Positions 16,995-27,300 of a DNA stretch of 64,000 nt are shown piece after piece. Source of the stretch: Pseudomonas sp. BGr12 (GTDB lineage: Bacteria > Pseudomonadota > Gammaproteobacteria > Pseudomonadales > Pseudomonadaceae); contig NZ_JALRNF010000013.1 of NCBI RefSeq assembly GCF_030272895.1, forward strand, positions 1 to 64,000. The letters are read 5' to 3'. Numbering within the stretch: the first letter of the stretch is position 1; each line of letters begins with the position of its first letter. The notes beneath the pieces were generated by a model, which was not told the DNA's origin, made no database searches, and was given only the letters and a program-made list of their open reading frames with translations. The translations under genes and the position numbers were made by a program.

Positions 16995-17882
16995 ATGAAA
17001 CGCCTGCCGCCACTGCCCGCCCTGCACACCTTCCTGGTCACTGCCCAGTGCTGCAACTTCACCCGCGCAGCGCAATTGCTGCACATCACCCAGGGCGCGG
17101 TGAGCCGGCAGATCGCCGGCCTGGAGGATCATCTGGGCTATGCCCTGTTCCTGCGCCAGGCCCGCGGCCTGAGCCTGACCCGCGAAGGCCAGGACTGGTT
17201 GCCACGGGTGCAGCAGGTGTTCGCCTTGATCGAGGAAGGGGTACAGCAGGTCGGTGCGCGCAGCGCCACCTTGCAGCTCAAGGCGCCCACCTGCGTGATG
17301 CGCTGGCTGCTGCCGCGGCTGATGGAATGGCAGGCATTGCGTCCGGATGTGCCGGTGGAGCTGACCACCACGGTGCAGCACGGTGTCGACTTTCGCCGCG
17401 AGGTATTCGATGCCGCAGTGGTCTATGGCGCAGCGCCCAATCACGGTCTGCACAAGCTCAAGCTGTTCGACGAACAACTGACCCCGGTGTGCGCCCCGCA
17501 ACTGCTGGACGGCGCCCTGCCCCTGCGCCAGCTGGCGGACCTGGAGCAGCACATGCTGTTGCACCCGACCCGCGACCAGCATGACTGGAACACCTGGCTC
17601 AGCGCCGCGGGCGCCAACCTGGCGCGCCAGGGCAAGGGCCAGCATTTCGAGACCCTGGACATGGCCATGTCCATGGCGTCCCAGGGTACGGGCGTGGCCA
17701 TCGGCGACTGGTCGCTGATCGGCGACGACCTCAACAGCGGCCGCCTGGTCACGCCCTTCCCGCTCAAGGTCGGCACCGGCCAGGCGTACTACCTGGTCAG
17801 GCCACAAGGTGCGGGGCAGCCGGCGCTGCTGGAGCTGCTCGACTGGCTGTGCGAGCAGGCCCAGCGGCGCGGCACTCAGTAG
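16995..17882 (+). CDS. LysR-type regulator of the decarboxylase/dehydrogenase pair
   Basis: 295 residues: winged helix-turn-helix in 'NFTRAAQLLHITQGAVSRQI' at about 22-41 and a periplasmic-binding-like effector domain from about 90. It resembles the GcvA subgroup ('LPPLPALHTF' opening). It is divergent from the ThDP enzyme gene across 114 bp, so it probably controls that operon. The start could also be the ATG at 16968; neither has a clear ribosome-binding site. Its 3' end overlaps the convergent NmrA-like gene by 7 bp. Confidence 0.85.
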   Translation: MKRLPPLPALHTFLVTAQCCNFTRAAQLLHITQGAVSRQIAGLEDHLGYALFLRQARGLSLTREGQDWLPRVQQVFALIEEGVQQVGARSATLQLKAPTCVMRWLLPRLMEWQALRPDVPVELTTTVQHGVDFRREVFDAAVVYGAAPNHGLHKLKLFDEQLTPVCAPQLLDGALPLRQLADLEQHMLLHPTRDQHDWNTWLSAAGANLARQGKGQHFETLDMAMSMASQGTGVAIGDWSLIGDDLNSGRLVTPFPLKVGTGQAYYLVRPQGAGQPALLELLDWLCEQAQRRGTQ

Positions 17883-18490
17883 CCGACGGTGAAGCGCTGG
17901 CGCGGGTGAGCGGGCTTCTCCACTTCATCGAGCATGGCGATGGCGTAGTCGGCAAAGCTGATCCAGCTTCTGCCGTCGGCGGCGAACAGCAGGTGGTCCT
18001 GGCCCAGCCTGAAGCTGCCGGTGCGTGCGTCTTCGACGAACTCGGCCGAGGGTGACAGGAAGGTCCAGTCCAGTTCGCCTTCCTGGCGCAGGGCATCGAG
18101 GAACCGGCAGCCGGCGGTGGCTTCAGCCTTGTAGGCCTCGGGGAAGCCGGGGCTGTCGATCACCCGCTGCCCGGAAGGCAACAACAGGCTGCCCGCGCCA
18201 CCGACCACCAGCAGGCGCTTGACCCCGGCCTGCCTGGCCGGCCCGATGATCGCGGCAGCCGGAACCGTGGCGAAGTGCGCCGCGCTCACTACCACATCGC
18301 TACCCTTCAGCGCCTCAAGCAGCGCAGCGCTGTCCAGCACATCCACGGCCTTGACCGTAACGCCTGCGCGCCCTTGCAGCTTGGCAGGGTTGCGGGCGAT
18401 GGCGGTGACGCTGTGACCGCGACGCAGGGCTTCTTCCAGCAACTGGCTACCGGCACGTCCGGTCGCCCCGATGATTGCAATCTTGCTCAT
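17876..18490 (-). CDS. NmrA-like NAD(P)-binding protein
   Basis: 204 residues of the atypical short-chain dehydrogenase family. The nucleotide-binding motif is 'IAIIGATGRAGSQLLEEAL' at the N-terminus, followed by 'RNPAKLQGRAGVTVKAVDVL' and 'LLVVGGAGSLLLPSG'. No catalytic YxxxK is evident, so it may be a quinone/redox sensor or a reductase. It is the second gene after the MBL-fold gene (gap 28 bp), and both are divergent from the LysR gene at 19508. Confidence 0.85.
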   Translation of the reverse strand: MSKIAIIGATGRAGSQLLEEALRRGHSVTAIARNPAKLQGRAGVTVKAVDVLDSAALLEALKGSDVVVSAAHFATVPAAAIIGPARQAGVKRLLVVGGAGSLLLPSGQRVIDSPGFPEAYKAEATAGCRFLDALRQEGELDWTFLSPSAEFVEDARTGSFRLGQDHLLFAADGRSWISFADYAIAMLDEVEKPAHPRQRFTVGY

Positions 18491-18518
18491 ATCAAACTCC
18501 CGTGAGGATTGAGGTCAC

Positions 18519-19403
18519 TTACCACTTCATTTCGCCCTTGGCGACCTTGGCGCCGAGCGCCAGCGAGCTCTGTTCGCCCAGGCCCGGGTAGCGCGCCTGC
18601 ATCGCCGCGATCAGCTCGGCAGCGTTGGCCGCCTTGGCGGTCTGGGCATCGAATGCGCGGATATAGTCGGCGGTGAAACGTACGGCCTGCAGGCCATCGC
18701 CAGGCTGGCCCAGGTAATGACCGGGCACCACCGTCTGCGGCTTGAGCTGTTCGATACGCTCCAGGGTCGCCAGCCAGTCCTTGTGCGATTGCGCGGTCTG
18801 GGTGTCGGCCATCCACACATGAAGGTTCTGGGCGACCACCACGCCACCGACCACCGCCTTGATCGACGGAATCCAGACAAAGCTGCGGTCCGGCTGCGGG
18901 CCATCGAGGCCGAGCACTTCCAGGCGCTGGCCTTCCAGGGTCAGTTCATTACCGTCCAGCACCTGCGGAACGACCAACCGGGCCGGTTTGTCGCTGCCCA
19001 TCTGCGGGCCCCAGTAGGCCAGCTTGGCGTCCATGGTCTGCTTGATGTGCGCAACCGTGGCGGCAGACGCCACGACCTTGGCCTCGGGGTAGGCGTCTGT
19101 CAGGGTCTGCAGGCCGAAGTAGTAGTCCGGGTCGCCATGGCTGATATAGATAGTGGTGAGGTGCTTGCCGCTGGCGCGCAACTTTGCCAGCAGCTGCTCG
19201 GCCTGGCCCTTGCCGAACTGAGCGTCGACCAGGATGGCATCGTGCTCGCCGCTGACGATCACTGAACTGACCGGAAACAGCGCCGCGGTGCCCGGGTTAT
19301 AGACATCCAGCTGCAACGGCTTTTCGGCCGCGCTGGCCTGGGCCATGACGCCGAGGGTGGCGAAGGCCAGCAACAGGCCACGGAGGGAGAACGGACGACG
19401 CAT
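18519..19403 (-). CDS. Exported metallo-beta-lactamase-fold protein with altered metal motif
   Basis: 294 residues; the ATG at 19403 is preferred because AGGAA lies before it and it starts a signal peptide (cut after ASA). The MBL fold is visible in 'VSSVIVSGEHDAILVDAQFG' and 'GKHLTTIYISHGDPDYYFG'. The usual HxHxDH metal motif reads H-G-D-P-D-Y here, so the second His is Asp and the final His is Tyr. A later His is in 'VVPGHYLGQPGD'. It may bind metals differently or only one metal. Probably in an operon with the NmrA-like gene and regulated by the divergent LysR. Substrate unknown. Confidence 0.8.
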   Translation of the reverse strand: MRRPFSLRGLLLAFATLGVMAQASAAEKPLQLDVYNPGTAALFPVSSVIVSGEHDAILVDAQFGKGQAEQLLAKLRASGKHLTTIYISHGDPDYYFGLQTLTDAYPEAKVVASAATVAHIKQTMDAKLAYWGPQMGSDKPARLVVPQVLDGNELTLEGQRLEVLGLDGPQPDRSFVWIPSIKAVVGGVVVAQNLHVWMADTQTAQSHKDWLATLERIEQLKPQTVVPGHYLGQPGDGLQAVRFTADYIRAFDAQTAKAANAAELIAAMQARYPGLGEQSSLALGAKVAKGEMKW

Positions 19404-19507
19404 CAAGGCAATTCCTGTCTGGTAACGATGAGCCACAGCTTAGTTGCACGATCCGTTGCAAAAAATGCGATGCTTGGCATTAGTTTGTTTCTGAAATCGG
19501 GCAAATC

Positions 19508-20416
19508 ATGGATCGTCTGACAGCAATGCGGGTCTTCGTCAGCGTCGTCGACCTCGGCAGCCAATCGGCCGCTGCCGACCACCTGGACCTGTCACGTCCG
19601 GTGGTGTCGCGCTACCTCGCCGAATTGGAAGACTGGGTCGGCGCGCGCCTGATGCAGCGCACCACCCGGCGCCTGAGCCTGACCGCCGCCGGCCAGGAAA
19701 CCCTGCCGCGCTGCCGGCAGATGCTGGAACTGGCCGGTGACCTGCAAGCGGCGGTGAGTGCGCCCGAGGATGCGCCACGGGGTGAATTGCGCATCAGCGT
19801 CAGCACCTCGTTCGGCCAGGCGCAACTGATGGAGGCGGTCGCCGTCTACGTCAAACGCTACCCCGGGGTGAAGGTCGACCTGCAGATGCTCGATCGCACG
19901 GTGAACCTGGTGGATGAGCGCATCGATCTCGCGATCCGCACCAGCAACGACCTTGACCCCAACCTGATCGCCCGGCGCCTGACGGTGTGCCGCTCGGTGA
20001 TCTGCGCATCACCGGCCTACCTGCGCGAGCACCCGGCGCCGCAGCAGGTCCAGGACCTGACCCGGCACAACTGCCTGACCCACACTTACTTCGGTCGCAG
20101 CCTCTGGCACTTCCAGGTGGCGGGCGAGCAGGTCTCGGTGCCGGTCCAGGGCAACATCAGCGCCAACGAGGCCATGACCCTGCAACGCGCCGCCCTGGCC
20201 GGCGCCGGTATCGCCATGCTGCCCACCTACCAGGCGGCGGCCATCCTGCGCAGCGGCGAACTGGTGCGCCTGTTGCCCGAGGCGCAGCCACGGGCACTGG
20301 ACCTCAACGCCGTATACACCTCGCGCAAGCACATGCCCGCGACCTTGCGCAGCATGCTCGACTTTCTCGCCGAGCGCTTCACCGCCGAGCCAGAATGGGA
20401 CCGCGACCTGCTCTAG
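19508..20416 (+). CDS. LysR-type transcriptional regulator
   Basis: 302 residues: an N-terminal helix-turn-helix ('SQSAAADHLDLSRPVVSRYL', about 18-37) and a type-2 periplasmic-binding effector domain ('RGELRISVSTSFGQAQLMEA' onward), of the CrgA/AaeR-like subgroup. It is divergent from the MBL-fold/NmrA-like pair with 104 bp between starts, which makes that pair its likely target. Effector unknown. Confidence 0.88.
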   Translation: MDRLTAMRVFVSVVDLGSQSAAADHLDLSRPVVSRYLAELEDWVGARLMQRTTRRLSLTAAGQETLPRCRQMLELAGDLQAAVSAPEDAPRGELRISVSTSFGQAQLMEAVAVYVKRYPGVKVDLQMLDRTVNLVDERIDLAIRTSNDLDPNLIARRLTVCRSVICASPAYLREHPAPQQVQDLTRHNCLTHTYFGRSLWHFQVAGEQVSVPVQGNISANEAMTLQRAALAGAGIAMLPTYQAAAILRSGELVRLLPEAQPRALDLNAVYTSRKHMPATLRSMLDFLAERFTAEPEWDRDLL

Positions 20417-20488
20417 CCCGGGCATCCCAGGCAAAGCTGACCTATGCTTTAAATAGCACCTGAGTGCGGGTTGAACGAGGTGAGCAAC

Positions 20489-20662
20489 ATGACCCTCAAA
20501 TCCAGAAGATGCGCGGTCGTCTGTGCCATCGCTGCAGTGCTCGGGTTGTATGGAACTGCGGCCTATCGGGTCGAACAGATCCGTCATCAACCCAATTCGG
20601 CGGCCAGTTGCAGCCTGGCCAATTGTGTACCGCACACCGCAACCCTGAGCGGGGTGAAATAG
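20489..20662 (+). CDS. Small putative membrane or exported protein, 57 residues
   Basis: Opens MTLKSRRCAVVCAIAAVLGL: positive residues then one hydrophobic helix (about 8-28), then a short polar tail with two Cys in 'SCSLANCVPH'. A good ribosome-binding site (GAGGTGA) lies 6-7 bp before the ATG at 20489, which supports real translation. It sits between a LysR and an MFS exporter gene, with no clear partner. The two Cys could form a disulphide outside the membrane. Function unknown. Confidence 0.5.
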   Translation: MTLKSRRCAVVCAIAAVLGLYGTAAYRVEQIRHQPNSAASCSLANCVPHTATLSGVK

Positions 20663-20792
20663 CCACCGGGCAGCGTCTGACCAGCGCGGCGCATTGATCG
20701 GGGCAGACGCTTAGCAAGCTATCGAGTACACTGGCCAGCACCCGTTTCCGCGGCGACACGCTGCGGGATAACCCTGCCTTCCGAGCTGGCCC

Positions 20793-22250
20793 GTGACCCA
20801 ACTGAACACTCCGCAACCGGTCCTGCGCAGCGTGCTAGTCGCGTTGATGCTGGCGATTTTCCTCGGGGCCCTGGACCAGACCATCGTCGCCGTGTCGATG
20901 CCGGCGATTTCCGCCCAGTTCAATGATGTCGGCCTGCTGGCCTGGGTGATCTCCGGCTACATGGTCGCCATGACCGTGGCCGTGCCGATCTACGGCAAGC
21001 TGGGCGACCTGTACGGCAGGCGGCGCATGATCCTCACCGGCACCGCCGTGTTCACCCTCGCCTCGCTGTTCTGCGCCCTGGCCCAGAACATGGAACAACT
21101 GGTGCTGGCCCGCGTGCTGCAAGGCATCGGCGCCGGCGGCATGGTCTCGGTCAGCCAGGCGATCATCGGCGACTTCGTGCCGCCCCGCGAGCGCGGTCGC
21201 TACCAGGGCTATTTCAGCAGCATGTATGCCCTGGCCAGCGTGCTCGGGCCGGTGCTGGGCGGCTACCTCACCGAGTACCTGTCGTGGCGCTGGGTGTTCT
21301 GGCTGAACCTGCCGCTGGGCCTGACCGCCTGGTGGGTGACCCGACGCGCCTTGCGCACCCTGGCGGTGCCCCAGGGCCAGGCGCGGGTCGACTACCTCGG
21401 CGCCGCCCTGCTGGTTTTCGGTTTGAGCAGCTTGATGCTCGGCATCACCCTGATCGGCCAGGGCCAGCCATGGAATGGCTCGCACGTCAGCAGCCTGCTG
21501 CTGTGCGCCCTGCTCGGCCTGTGCGTCTTCGTGCTGCATGAGCGGCGCACGCCAGAGCCGCTGTTGCCGCTCAAGCTGTTCGGCAACCGGGTCGCGATCC
21601 TGTGCTGGTGCACCATTTTCTTCACCAGTTTCCAGGCCATTTCCCTGACCATGCTGATGCCGCTGCGTTACCAGAGCATCACCGGCGCCGGTGCCGACAG
21701 CGCCGCCCTGCACCTGCTGCCGCTGGCCATGGGTCTGCCGATCGGCGCCTATTGCGGCGGCCGCCTGACCAGCTTCACCGGCCGCTACAAACCACAGATC
21801 CTCGGCGGTGCGCTGCTGATGCCCTTCGCCATCGTCGGCATGGCCCTGACACCGCCGCAGGCGGCCTGGCTCAGCGGCCTGTTCATGGTCCTCACCGGCA
21901 TTGCCTCGGGCCTGCAGTTCCCGACCTCGCTGGTAGCGACCCAGAGCGCCGTGCAGCCGCGCGATATCGGCGTGGCCACCAGTACCACCAACCTGTTCCG
22001 CACCCTGGGCGGGGCCATGGGCGTGGCCTGCATGTCGGCACTGCTGTTGGCGATGTTGCAGGATGGCGGCCTGAGCCTGGCCGGCGACACCCTGCTCGGC
22101 AGCCTCAAGGCGGGTGAACCGAGCGCGCAAATGCAGGTCGAATTGCTTGAGACCTTCCGTCATTTGTTGCTGGGCAGTGCGCTGGTGTCGCTGTTCGGCC
22201 TGACGGCCGCGCTGACCCTGCCGGACCGGCAGCTGCGCGGCCATCAATAA
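20793..22250 (+). CDS. DHA2-family multidrug MFS exporter (EmrB/QacA type)
   Basis: 485 residues, GTG start. The family signatures are 'GALDQTIVAVSMPAIS' in helix 1, 'GKLGDLYGRRRMILTG' in loop 2-3, and 'RVLQGIGAGGM' in helix 4, with about 14 hydrophobic helices. It likely exports drugs or toxic compounds by proton antiport. It is convergent with ttgR with only 50 bp between stops, and I see no EmrA-like adaptor gene beside it, so it probably works alone in the inner membrane. Confidence 0.88.
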   Translation: MTQLNTPQPVLRSVLVALMLAIFLGALDQTIVAVSMPAISAQFNDVGLLAWVISGYMVAMTVAVPIYGKLGDLYGRRRMILTGTAVFTLASLFCALAQNMEQLVLARVLQGIGAGGMVSVSQAIIGDFVPPRERGRYQGYFSSMYALASVLGPVLGGYLTEYLSWRWVFWLNLPLGLTAWWVTRRALRTLAVPQGQARVDYLGAALLVFGLSSLMLGITLIGQGQPWNGSHVSSLLLCALLGLCVFVLHERRTPEPLLPLKLFGNRVAILCWCTIFFTSFQAISLTMLMPLRYQSITGAGADSAALHLLPLAMGLPIGAYCGGRLTSFTGRYKPQILGGALLMPFAIVGMALTPPQAAWLSGLFMVLTGIASGLQFPTSLVATQSAVQPRDIGVATSTTNLFRTLGGAMGVACMSALLLAMLQDGGLSLAGDTLLGSLKAGEPSAQMQVELLETFRHLLLGSALVSLFGLTAALTLPDRQLRGHQ

Positions 22251-22300
22251 CCGGATTGTGAAGAGTGCGGAAACAGTTCCTCACAAACCTTCACAAAGTC

Positions 22301-22933
22301 TTATTTGCGCAATGCAGGGCTCAAGCGCAGCATATCCAGCCCGGTATCGATCCATTGCTCGGCTTCGCCCAGCAGGTCGAAGCTTTCCGGCAGGAGCAGC
22401 CAGCGGCGGATCAGGCCATCGATATAGGCAAAGATCGCCAGCGCCGCGCGCTCGGGGTCCACATCGGCGGGCAGTTGCCCGCGGTTGACTGCATTGCTCA
22501 ACGACAACACGATGTTGGTATGACATTCGGCCGTCGAAAGCTGCCGTTGCTGGCGGATTTCGCACATATCATCGGTGAACTCGCACTTGTGATGCAGGAT
22601 CTCATTGATTCGGCGGGTTTTCGGATCAAGCACCATCTGCTGCATCAGCTGGACCAGCAACTTGCGCATGCAGCCCAGCGGGTCGACTTCTTCTTCGCTC
22701 TCACTGGCCCTGGCGAGCGCATCAAGGGGCTCACGCAGGCTTTCGAGCATGGCCTCGACCAACTCGGCCTTGTCGTTGAAATGCCAATAGATGGCACCGC
22801 GGGTAACCCCCGCCAGCTTGGCGATGTCGGCCAGTGTGGTTCGCGCTACCCCGCGCTTGTAGAAAGCCTTTTCCGCCGCTTCGAGAATCTGGGCGCGGGT
22901 CTCCTGGGCTTCCTCTTTGGTTCGACGGACCAT
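22301..22933 (-). CDS. ttgR: TtgR, TetR-family repressor of the TtgABC pump
   Basis: 210 residues. The N-terminal helix-turn-helix is '[20 protein letters not shown]' and the opening [16 protein letters not shown] matches TtgR as I remember it. Residues known to line the TtgR ligand pocket are conserved at the same numbers: Asn110, His114 ('[11 protein letters not shown]'), Asp172 and Arg176 ('YIDGLIRRW'). It binds flavonoids, chloramphenicol and other aromatics, releasing the operator between ttgR and ttgA. Divergent from ttgABC, it represses both itself and the pump. Confidence 0.95.
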   Translation of the reverse strand: MVRRTKEEAQETRAQILEAAEKAFYKRGVARTTLADIAKLAGVTRGAIYWHFNDKAELVEAMLESLREPLDALARASESEEEVDPLGCMRKLLVQLMQQMVLDPKTRRINEILHHKCEFTDDMCEIRQQRQLSTAECHTNIVLSLSNAVNRGQLPADVDPERAALAIFAYIDGLIRRWLLLPESFDLLGEAEQWIDTGLDMLRLSPALRK

Positions 22934-23062
22934 GGCAGTACAACCTCATCAATGCCCAGGCAAGCGTGCAGGCTCCTGGGGGCTAGGCCGGATCAACCTT
23001 CGGGGTTGTTACCGAATGTATAAGTTTCAGGGCTTGCGGCGGCCCGGGGCGATGCCGCACGG

Positions 23063-23092
23063 TATTTACAAACAACCATGAATGTAAGTATA
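23063..23092. promoter_or_regulatory. TtgR operator in the ttgR-ttgA promoter region
   Basis: TTACA (23066-23070) and TGTAA (23083-23087) form the ends of a pseudopalindrome in an AT-rich island. The sequence TTTACAAACAACCATGAATG matches the TtgR operator reported for P. putida DOT-T1E, as I recall it. It lies about 100 bp before ttgA and 130 bp before ttgR. Confidence 0.85.
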
Positions 23093-23190
23093 TTCCTTAG
23101 TAAGCTAAATATCTACTCGACAGCATTTTTTCTCTCGCACCCTTTCCACTATTCTTGAGCGTCTTGTGCTCTTGCGACCCGAGGATCTTC

Positions 23191-24342
23191 ATGCAATTCA
23201 AGCCAGCTGTTACCGCTCTGGTATCCGCCGTCGCCCTGGCAACACTGCTCAGCGGCTGTAAAAAGGAAGAGGCAGCTCCCGCAGCGCAAGCTCCTCAGGT
23301 CGGCGTCGTCACCCTGCAAACCCAGGCCTATACCCTCACCTCCGATCTGCCGGGGCGCACCACCGCCTACCGCATCGCCGAGGTCCGCCCACAGGTCAAC
23401 GGCATCATTCTCAAGCGCCTGTTCAAGGAAGGTACCGAGGTCAAGGAAGGCCAGCAGCTGTACCAGATCGACCCGTCGGTGTACGAGGCGACCCTGGCCA
23501 GCGCCCAGGCCAACCTGCAGTCGACCCGTTCGCTGTCCGAGCGCTACAAGCAGCTGGTGGCCGAACAGGCGGTCAGCCGCCAGGAATACGACGATGCGCA
23601 AGCCAAACGTTTGCAGGCCGAGGCAGCGCTGCGCAGCGCCCAGATCGACCTGCGCTACACCAAGGTCCTGGCACCGCTCAGCGGCCGCATCGGCCGCTCG
23701 GCCGTGACCGAAGGCGCCCTGGTCAACAATGGCCAGGCCGAAGCCATGGCGGTGATCCAGCAGCTGGACCCGATCTACGTCGACGTCACCCAGTCCTCGG
23801 CCGAGCTGCTCAAGCTGCGCCGCGAGCTGGAAAGCGGCCAGCTGCAGAAGGTCGGCGACAACGCCGCCAAGGTCACCCTGACCCTGGAAGACGGCAGCAC
23901 CTACCGCCAGGAAGGTCGCCTGGAGTTCTCGGAAGTCTCGGTAGACCCGACCACCGGTTCCGTGACCCTGCGCGCCGTGTTCCCGAACCCCGAGCACAAC
24001 CTGCTGCCCGGCATGTTCGTGCACGCCCGCCTGAAGGCCGGTGTCAACGCCCAGGCCATCCTGGCGCCGCAACAGGGCATCACCCGCGACCTCAAGGGCC
24101 AGCCAACCGCCCTGGTGGTCAACCAGGAGAACAAGGTCGAGCTGCGTCAGCTCAAGGCCAGCCGCACCGTCGGCAACGAGTGGCTGATCGAAGATGGCCT
24201 GAACGCCGGCGACCGGGTGATCACCGAAGGCCTGCAGTTCGTCAAGCCGGGCATCGAGGTCAAGGCCAGCCCGGCCTCCAACGTCAAGCCTGTACAGCCA
24301 GCCCAGGCCAATGCATCGACTGCAGGGGCCAAAGGGGAGTAA
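23191..24342 (+). CDS. ttgA: TtgA, periplasmic adaptor lipoprotein of the RND pump
   Basis: 383 residues from the ATG at 23191 (GAGG 7 bp upstream). Signal with lipobox 'LLSGC' at about 20-24. Adaptor domains follow: barrel-sandwich ('VRPQVNGIILKRLFKEGTEV'), alpha-hairpin ('LASAQANLQSTRSLSERYKQL'), lipoyl return 'APLSGRIGRSAVTEGALV', and beta-barrel/membrane-proximal parts. It bridges TtgB and TtgC. It is 3 bp from ttgB in the ttgABC operon. Confidence 0.95.
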   Translation: MQFKPAVTALVSAVALATLLSGCKKEEAAPAAQAPQVGVVTLQTQAYTLTSDLPGRTTAYRIAEVRPQVNGIILKRLFKEGTEVKEGQQLYQIDPSVYEATLASAQANLQSTRSLSERYKQLVAEQAVSRQEYDDAQAKRLQAEAALRSAQIDLRYTKVLAPLSGRIGRSAVTEGALVNNGQAEAMAVIQQLDPIYVDVTQSSAELLKLRRELESGQLQKVGDNAAKVTLTLEDGSTYRQEGRLEFSEVSVDPTTGSVTLRAVFPNPEHNLLPGMFVHARLKAGVNAQAILAPQQGITRDLKGQPTALVVNQENKVELRQLKASRTVGNEWLIEDGLNAGDRVITEGLQFVKPGIEVKASPASNVKPVQPAQANASTAGAKGE

Positions 24343-24345
24343 ACC

Positions 24346-27300
24346 ATGTCGAGATTCTTTATCGATCGCCCGATCTTCGCCTGGGTGATCGCCCTGGTGA
24401 TCATGCTGGTCGGCGCCTTGTCGATCCTGAAGTTGCCGATCAACCAGTACCCCAGCATCGCACCGCCGGCCATCGCCATCGCCGTGACCTACCCGGGCGC
24501 CTCGGCGCAGACCGTGCAGGACACCGTGGTGCAGGTGATCGAGCAGCAGCTCAACGGTATCGACAACCTGCGTTATGTCTCGTCGGAAAGTAACTCCGAC
24601 GGCACCATGACCATCACCGCCACCTTCGAGCAGGGGACCAATCCCGACACCGCCCAGGTCCAGGTCCAGAACAAGCTGAACCTGGCCACCCCGCTGCTGC
24701 CGCAAGAAGTGCAGCAACAGGGTATCCGCGTGACCAAGGCGGTGAAGAACTTCCTGCTGGTGATCGGCCTGGTGTCCGAAGACGGCAGCATGTCCAAGGA
24801 CGACCTGGCCAACTACATCGTGTCCAACATGCAGGACCCGATCTCGCGTACCGCCGGTGTCGGTGACTTCCAGGTGTTCGGTGCCCAGTACGCGATGCGT
24901 ATCTGGCTGGACCCTGCCAAGCTGAACAAGTTCCAGCTGACCCCGGTCGACGTGCGTACCGCCGTGGCCGCGCAGAACGTCCAGGTGTCCTCCGGCCAGC
25001 TCGGTGGCTTGCCTGCCCTGCCCGGCAACCAGTTGAACGCCACCATCATCGGCAAGACCCGCCTGCAGACCGCCGAGCAGTTCGAGAACATCCTGCTCAA
25101 GGTCAACCGCGATGGCTCGCAGGTACGCCTCAAGGACGTCGCCAAGGTCGGCCTCGGTGGCGAAAACTATGCAGTCAGCGCCCAATTCAACGGTAAGCCG
25201 GCGTCGGGCCTGGCGGTCAAGCTGGCCACCGGTGCCAACGCCCTGGACACCGCCAAGGCCCTGCGCAAGACCATCAGCGACCTGGAACCGTTCTTCCCGG
25301 AAGGCATGAAGGCGGTATTCCCGTATGACACCACGCCAGTGGTGACCGAATCGATCAGCGGGGTCATCCACACCCTGATCGAGGCGATCGTGCTGGTGTT
25401 CCTGGTGATGTACCTGTTCCTGCAGAACTTCCGCGCCACCATCATCACCACCATGACTGTACCGGTGGTACTGCTGGGCACCTTCGGCATCCTCGCCGCG
25501 GCGGGCTTCAGCATCAACACCCTGACCATGTTCGGCATGGTACTGGCCATCGGCTTGCTGGTGGACGACGCCATCGTCGTGGTGGAAAACGTCGAGCGGG
25601 TGATGGCCGAAGAGGGCCTGTCCCCCAAGGAAGCGACCAAGAAGTCCATGGGCCAGATCCAGGGCGCCCTGGTCGGTATCGCCATGGTGCTCTCGGCGGT
25701 ACTGCTGCCGATGGCGTTCTTCGGTGGTTCCACCGGTGTGATCTACAAGCAGTTCTCGATCACCATCGTCTCGGCCATGGCCCTGTCGGTCGTGGTGGCC
25801 CTGATCTTCACCCCGGCCCTGTGCGCCACCATGCTCAAGCCGATCGCCAAGGGTGAGCATCACGTTGCCAAGCGCGGTTTCTTCGGCTGGTTCAACCGCA
25901 ACTTCGATCGCAGCGTGCGCAGCTACGAGCGTGGCGTGGGCAATATCCTGCGGCACAAGGCACCGTACCTGCTGGCCTATGTACTGATCATGGTCGGCAT
26001 GATCTGGCTGTTCACCCGCATCCCCACCGCCTTCCTCCCCGAGGAAGACCAGGGCGTTCTGTTCGCCCAGGTGCAGACCCCGGCCGGCTCCAGTGCCGAG
26101 CGGACCCAGGTGGTGATCGACGAGATGCGCGCCTACCTGCTGGACAAGGAAGCCGATACCGTTGCCTCGGTGTTCACCGTCAACGGCTTCAACTTCGCCG
26201 GTCGCGGCCAGAGCTCGGGCATGGCGTTCATCATGCTCAAGCCGTGGGAAGAGCGTTCCGCCGAGAACAACGTGTTCAACCTGGCCGCCCGTGCCCAGCA
26301 GCACTTCTTCACCTTCCGCGACGCCATGGTGTTCGCCTTCGCCCCGCCAGCGGTACTGGAGTTGGGTAACGCCACCGGTTTCGACGTGTTCCTGCAAGAC
26401 CGTGCCGGCGTCGGCCACGACAAGCTGATGGAAGCGCGCAACCAGTTCCTCGGCATGGCCGCACAGAGCAAGGTCCTGGCTGCCGTGCGTCCGAACGGCC
26501 TGAACGACGAGCCGCAGTACCAGCTGACCGTCGATGACGAACGTGCCAGCGCCCTGGGCGTGACTATCGCCGACATCAACAACACCCTGTCGATTGCCCT
26601 GGGTGCCAGCTACGTCAACGACTTCATCGACCGCGGTCGGGTGAAGAAGGTCTATATCCAGGGTGAAGCCGGTTCGCGCATGAGCCCCGAGGACCTGCAG
26701 AAGTGGTACGTGCGCAACGCCGCCGGCGAGATGGTGCCGTTCTCTTCCTTCGCCAAGGGCGAGTGGATCTACGGCGCGCCGAAGCTGTCGCGTTACAACG
26801 GCGTAGAAGCCATGGAAATCCTCGGTGCACCAGCCCCTGGCTACAGTACCGGTGAAGCCATGCTCGAAGTCGAGCGCATTGCCGCGCAACTGCCCAAGGG
26901 CATCGGTTACTCCTGGACCGGCCTGTCGTATGAGGAGCGCCTGTCGGGCTCCCAGGCGCCAGCGCTGTACGCCCTGTCGCTGCTGATGGTGTTCCTGTGC
27001 CTGGCGGCGCTGTATGAAAGCTGGTCGATCCCGATCGCGGTCATGCTCGTGGTACCGCTGGGGATCATCGGTGCACTGCTGGCCACCAGCCTGCGCGGCC
27101 TGTCCAACGACGTGTACTTCCAGGTGGGTCTGTTGACCACCATCGGTCTGGCGGCGAAGAACGCGATCCTGATCGTCGAGTTCGCCAAGGAGCTGCACGA
27201 GCAGGGCCGCAGCCTGGTCGATGCCGCCATCGAAGCCTGCCGGATGCGTCTGCGGCCGATCATCATGACCTCGCTGGCGTTCATCCTCGGCGTGGTACCG

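Noticed and set aside
22256..22296. Inverted repeat TTGTGAAG ... CTTCACAA between the DHA2 exporter and ttgR stops
   Set aside because: The 8-bp arms are 25 bp apart with no T-run, so I could not support a terminator or operator call.
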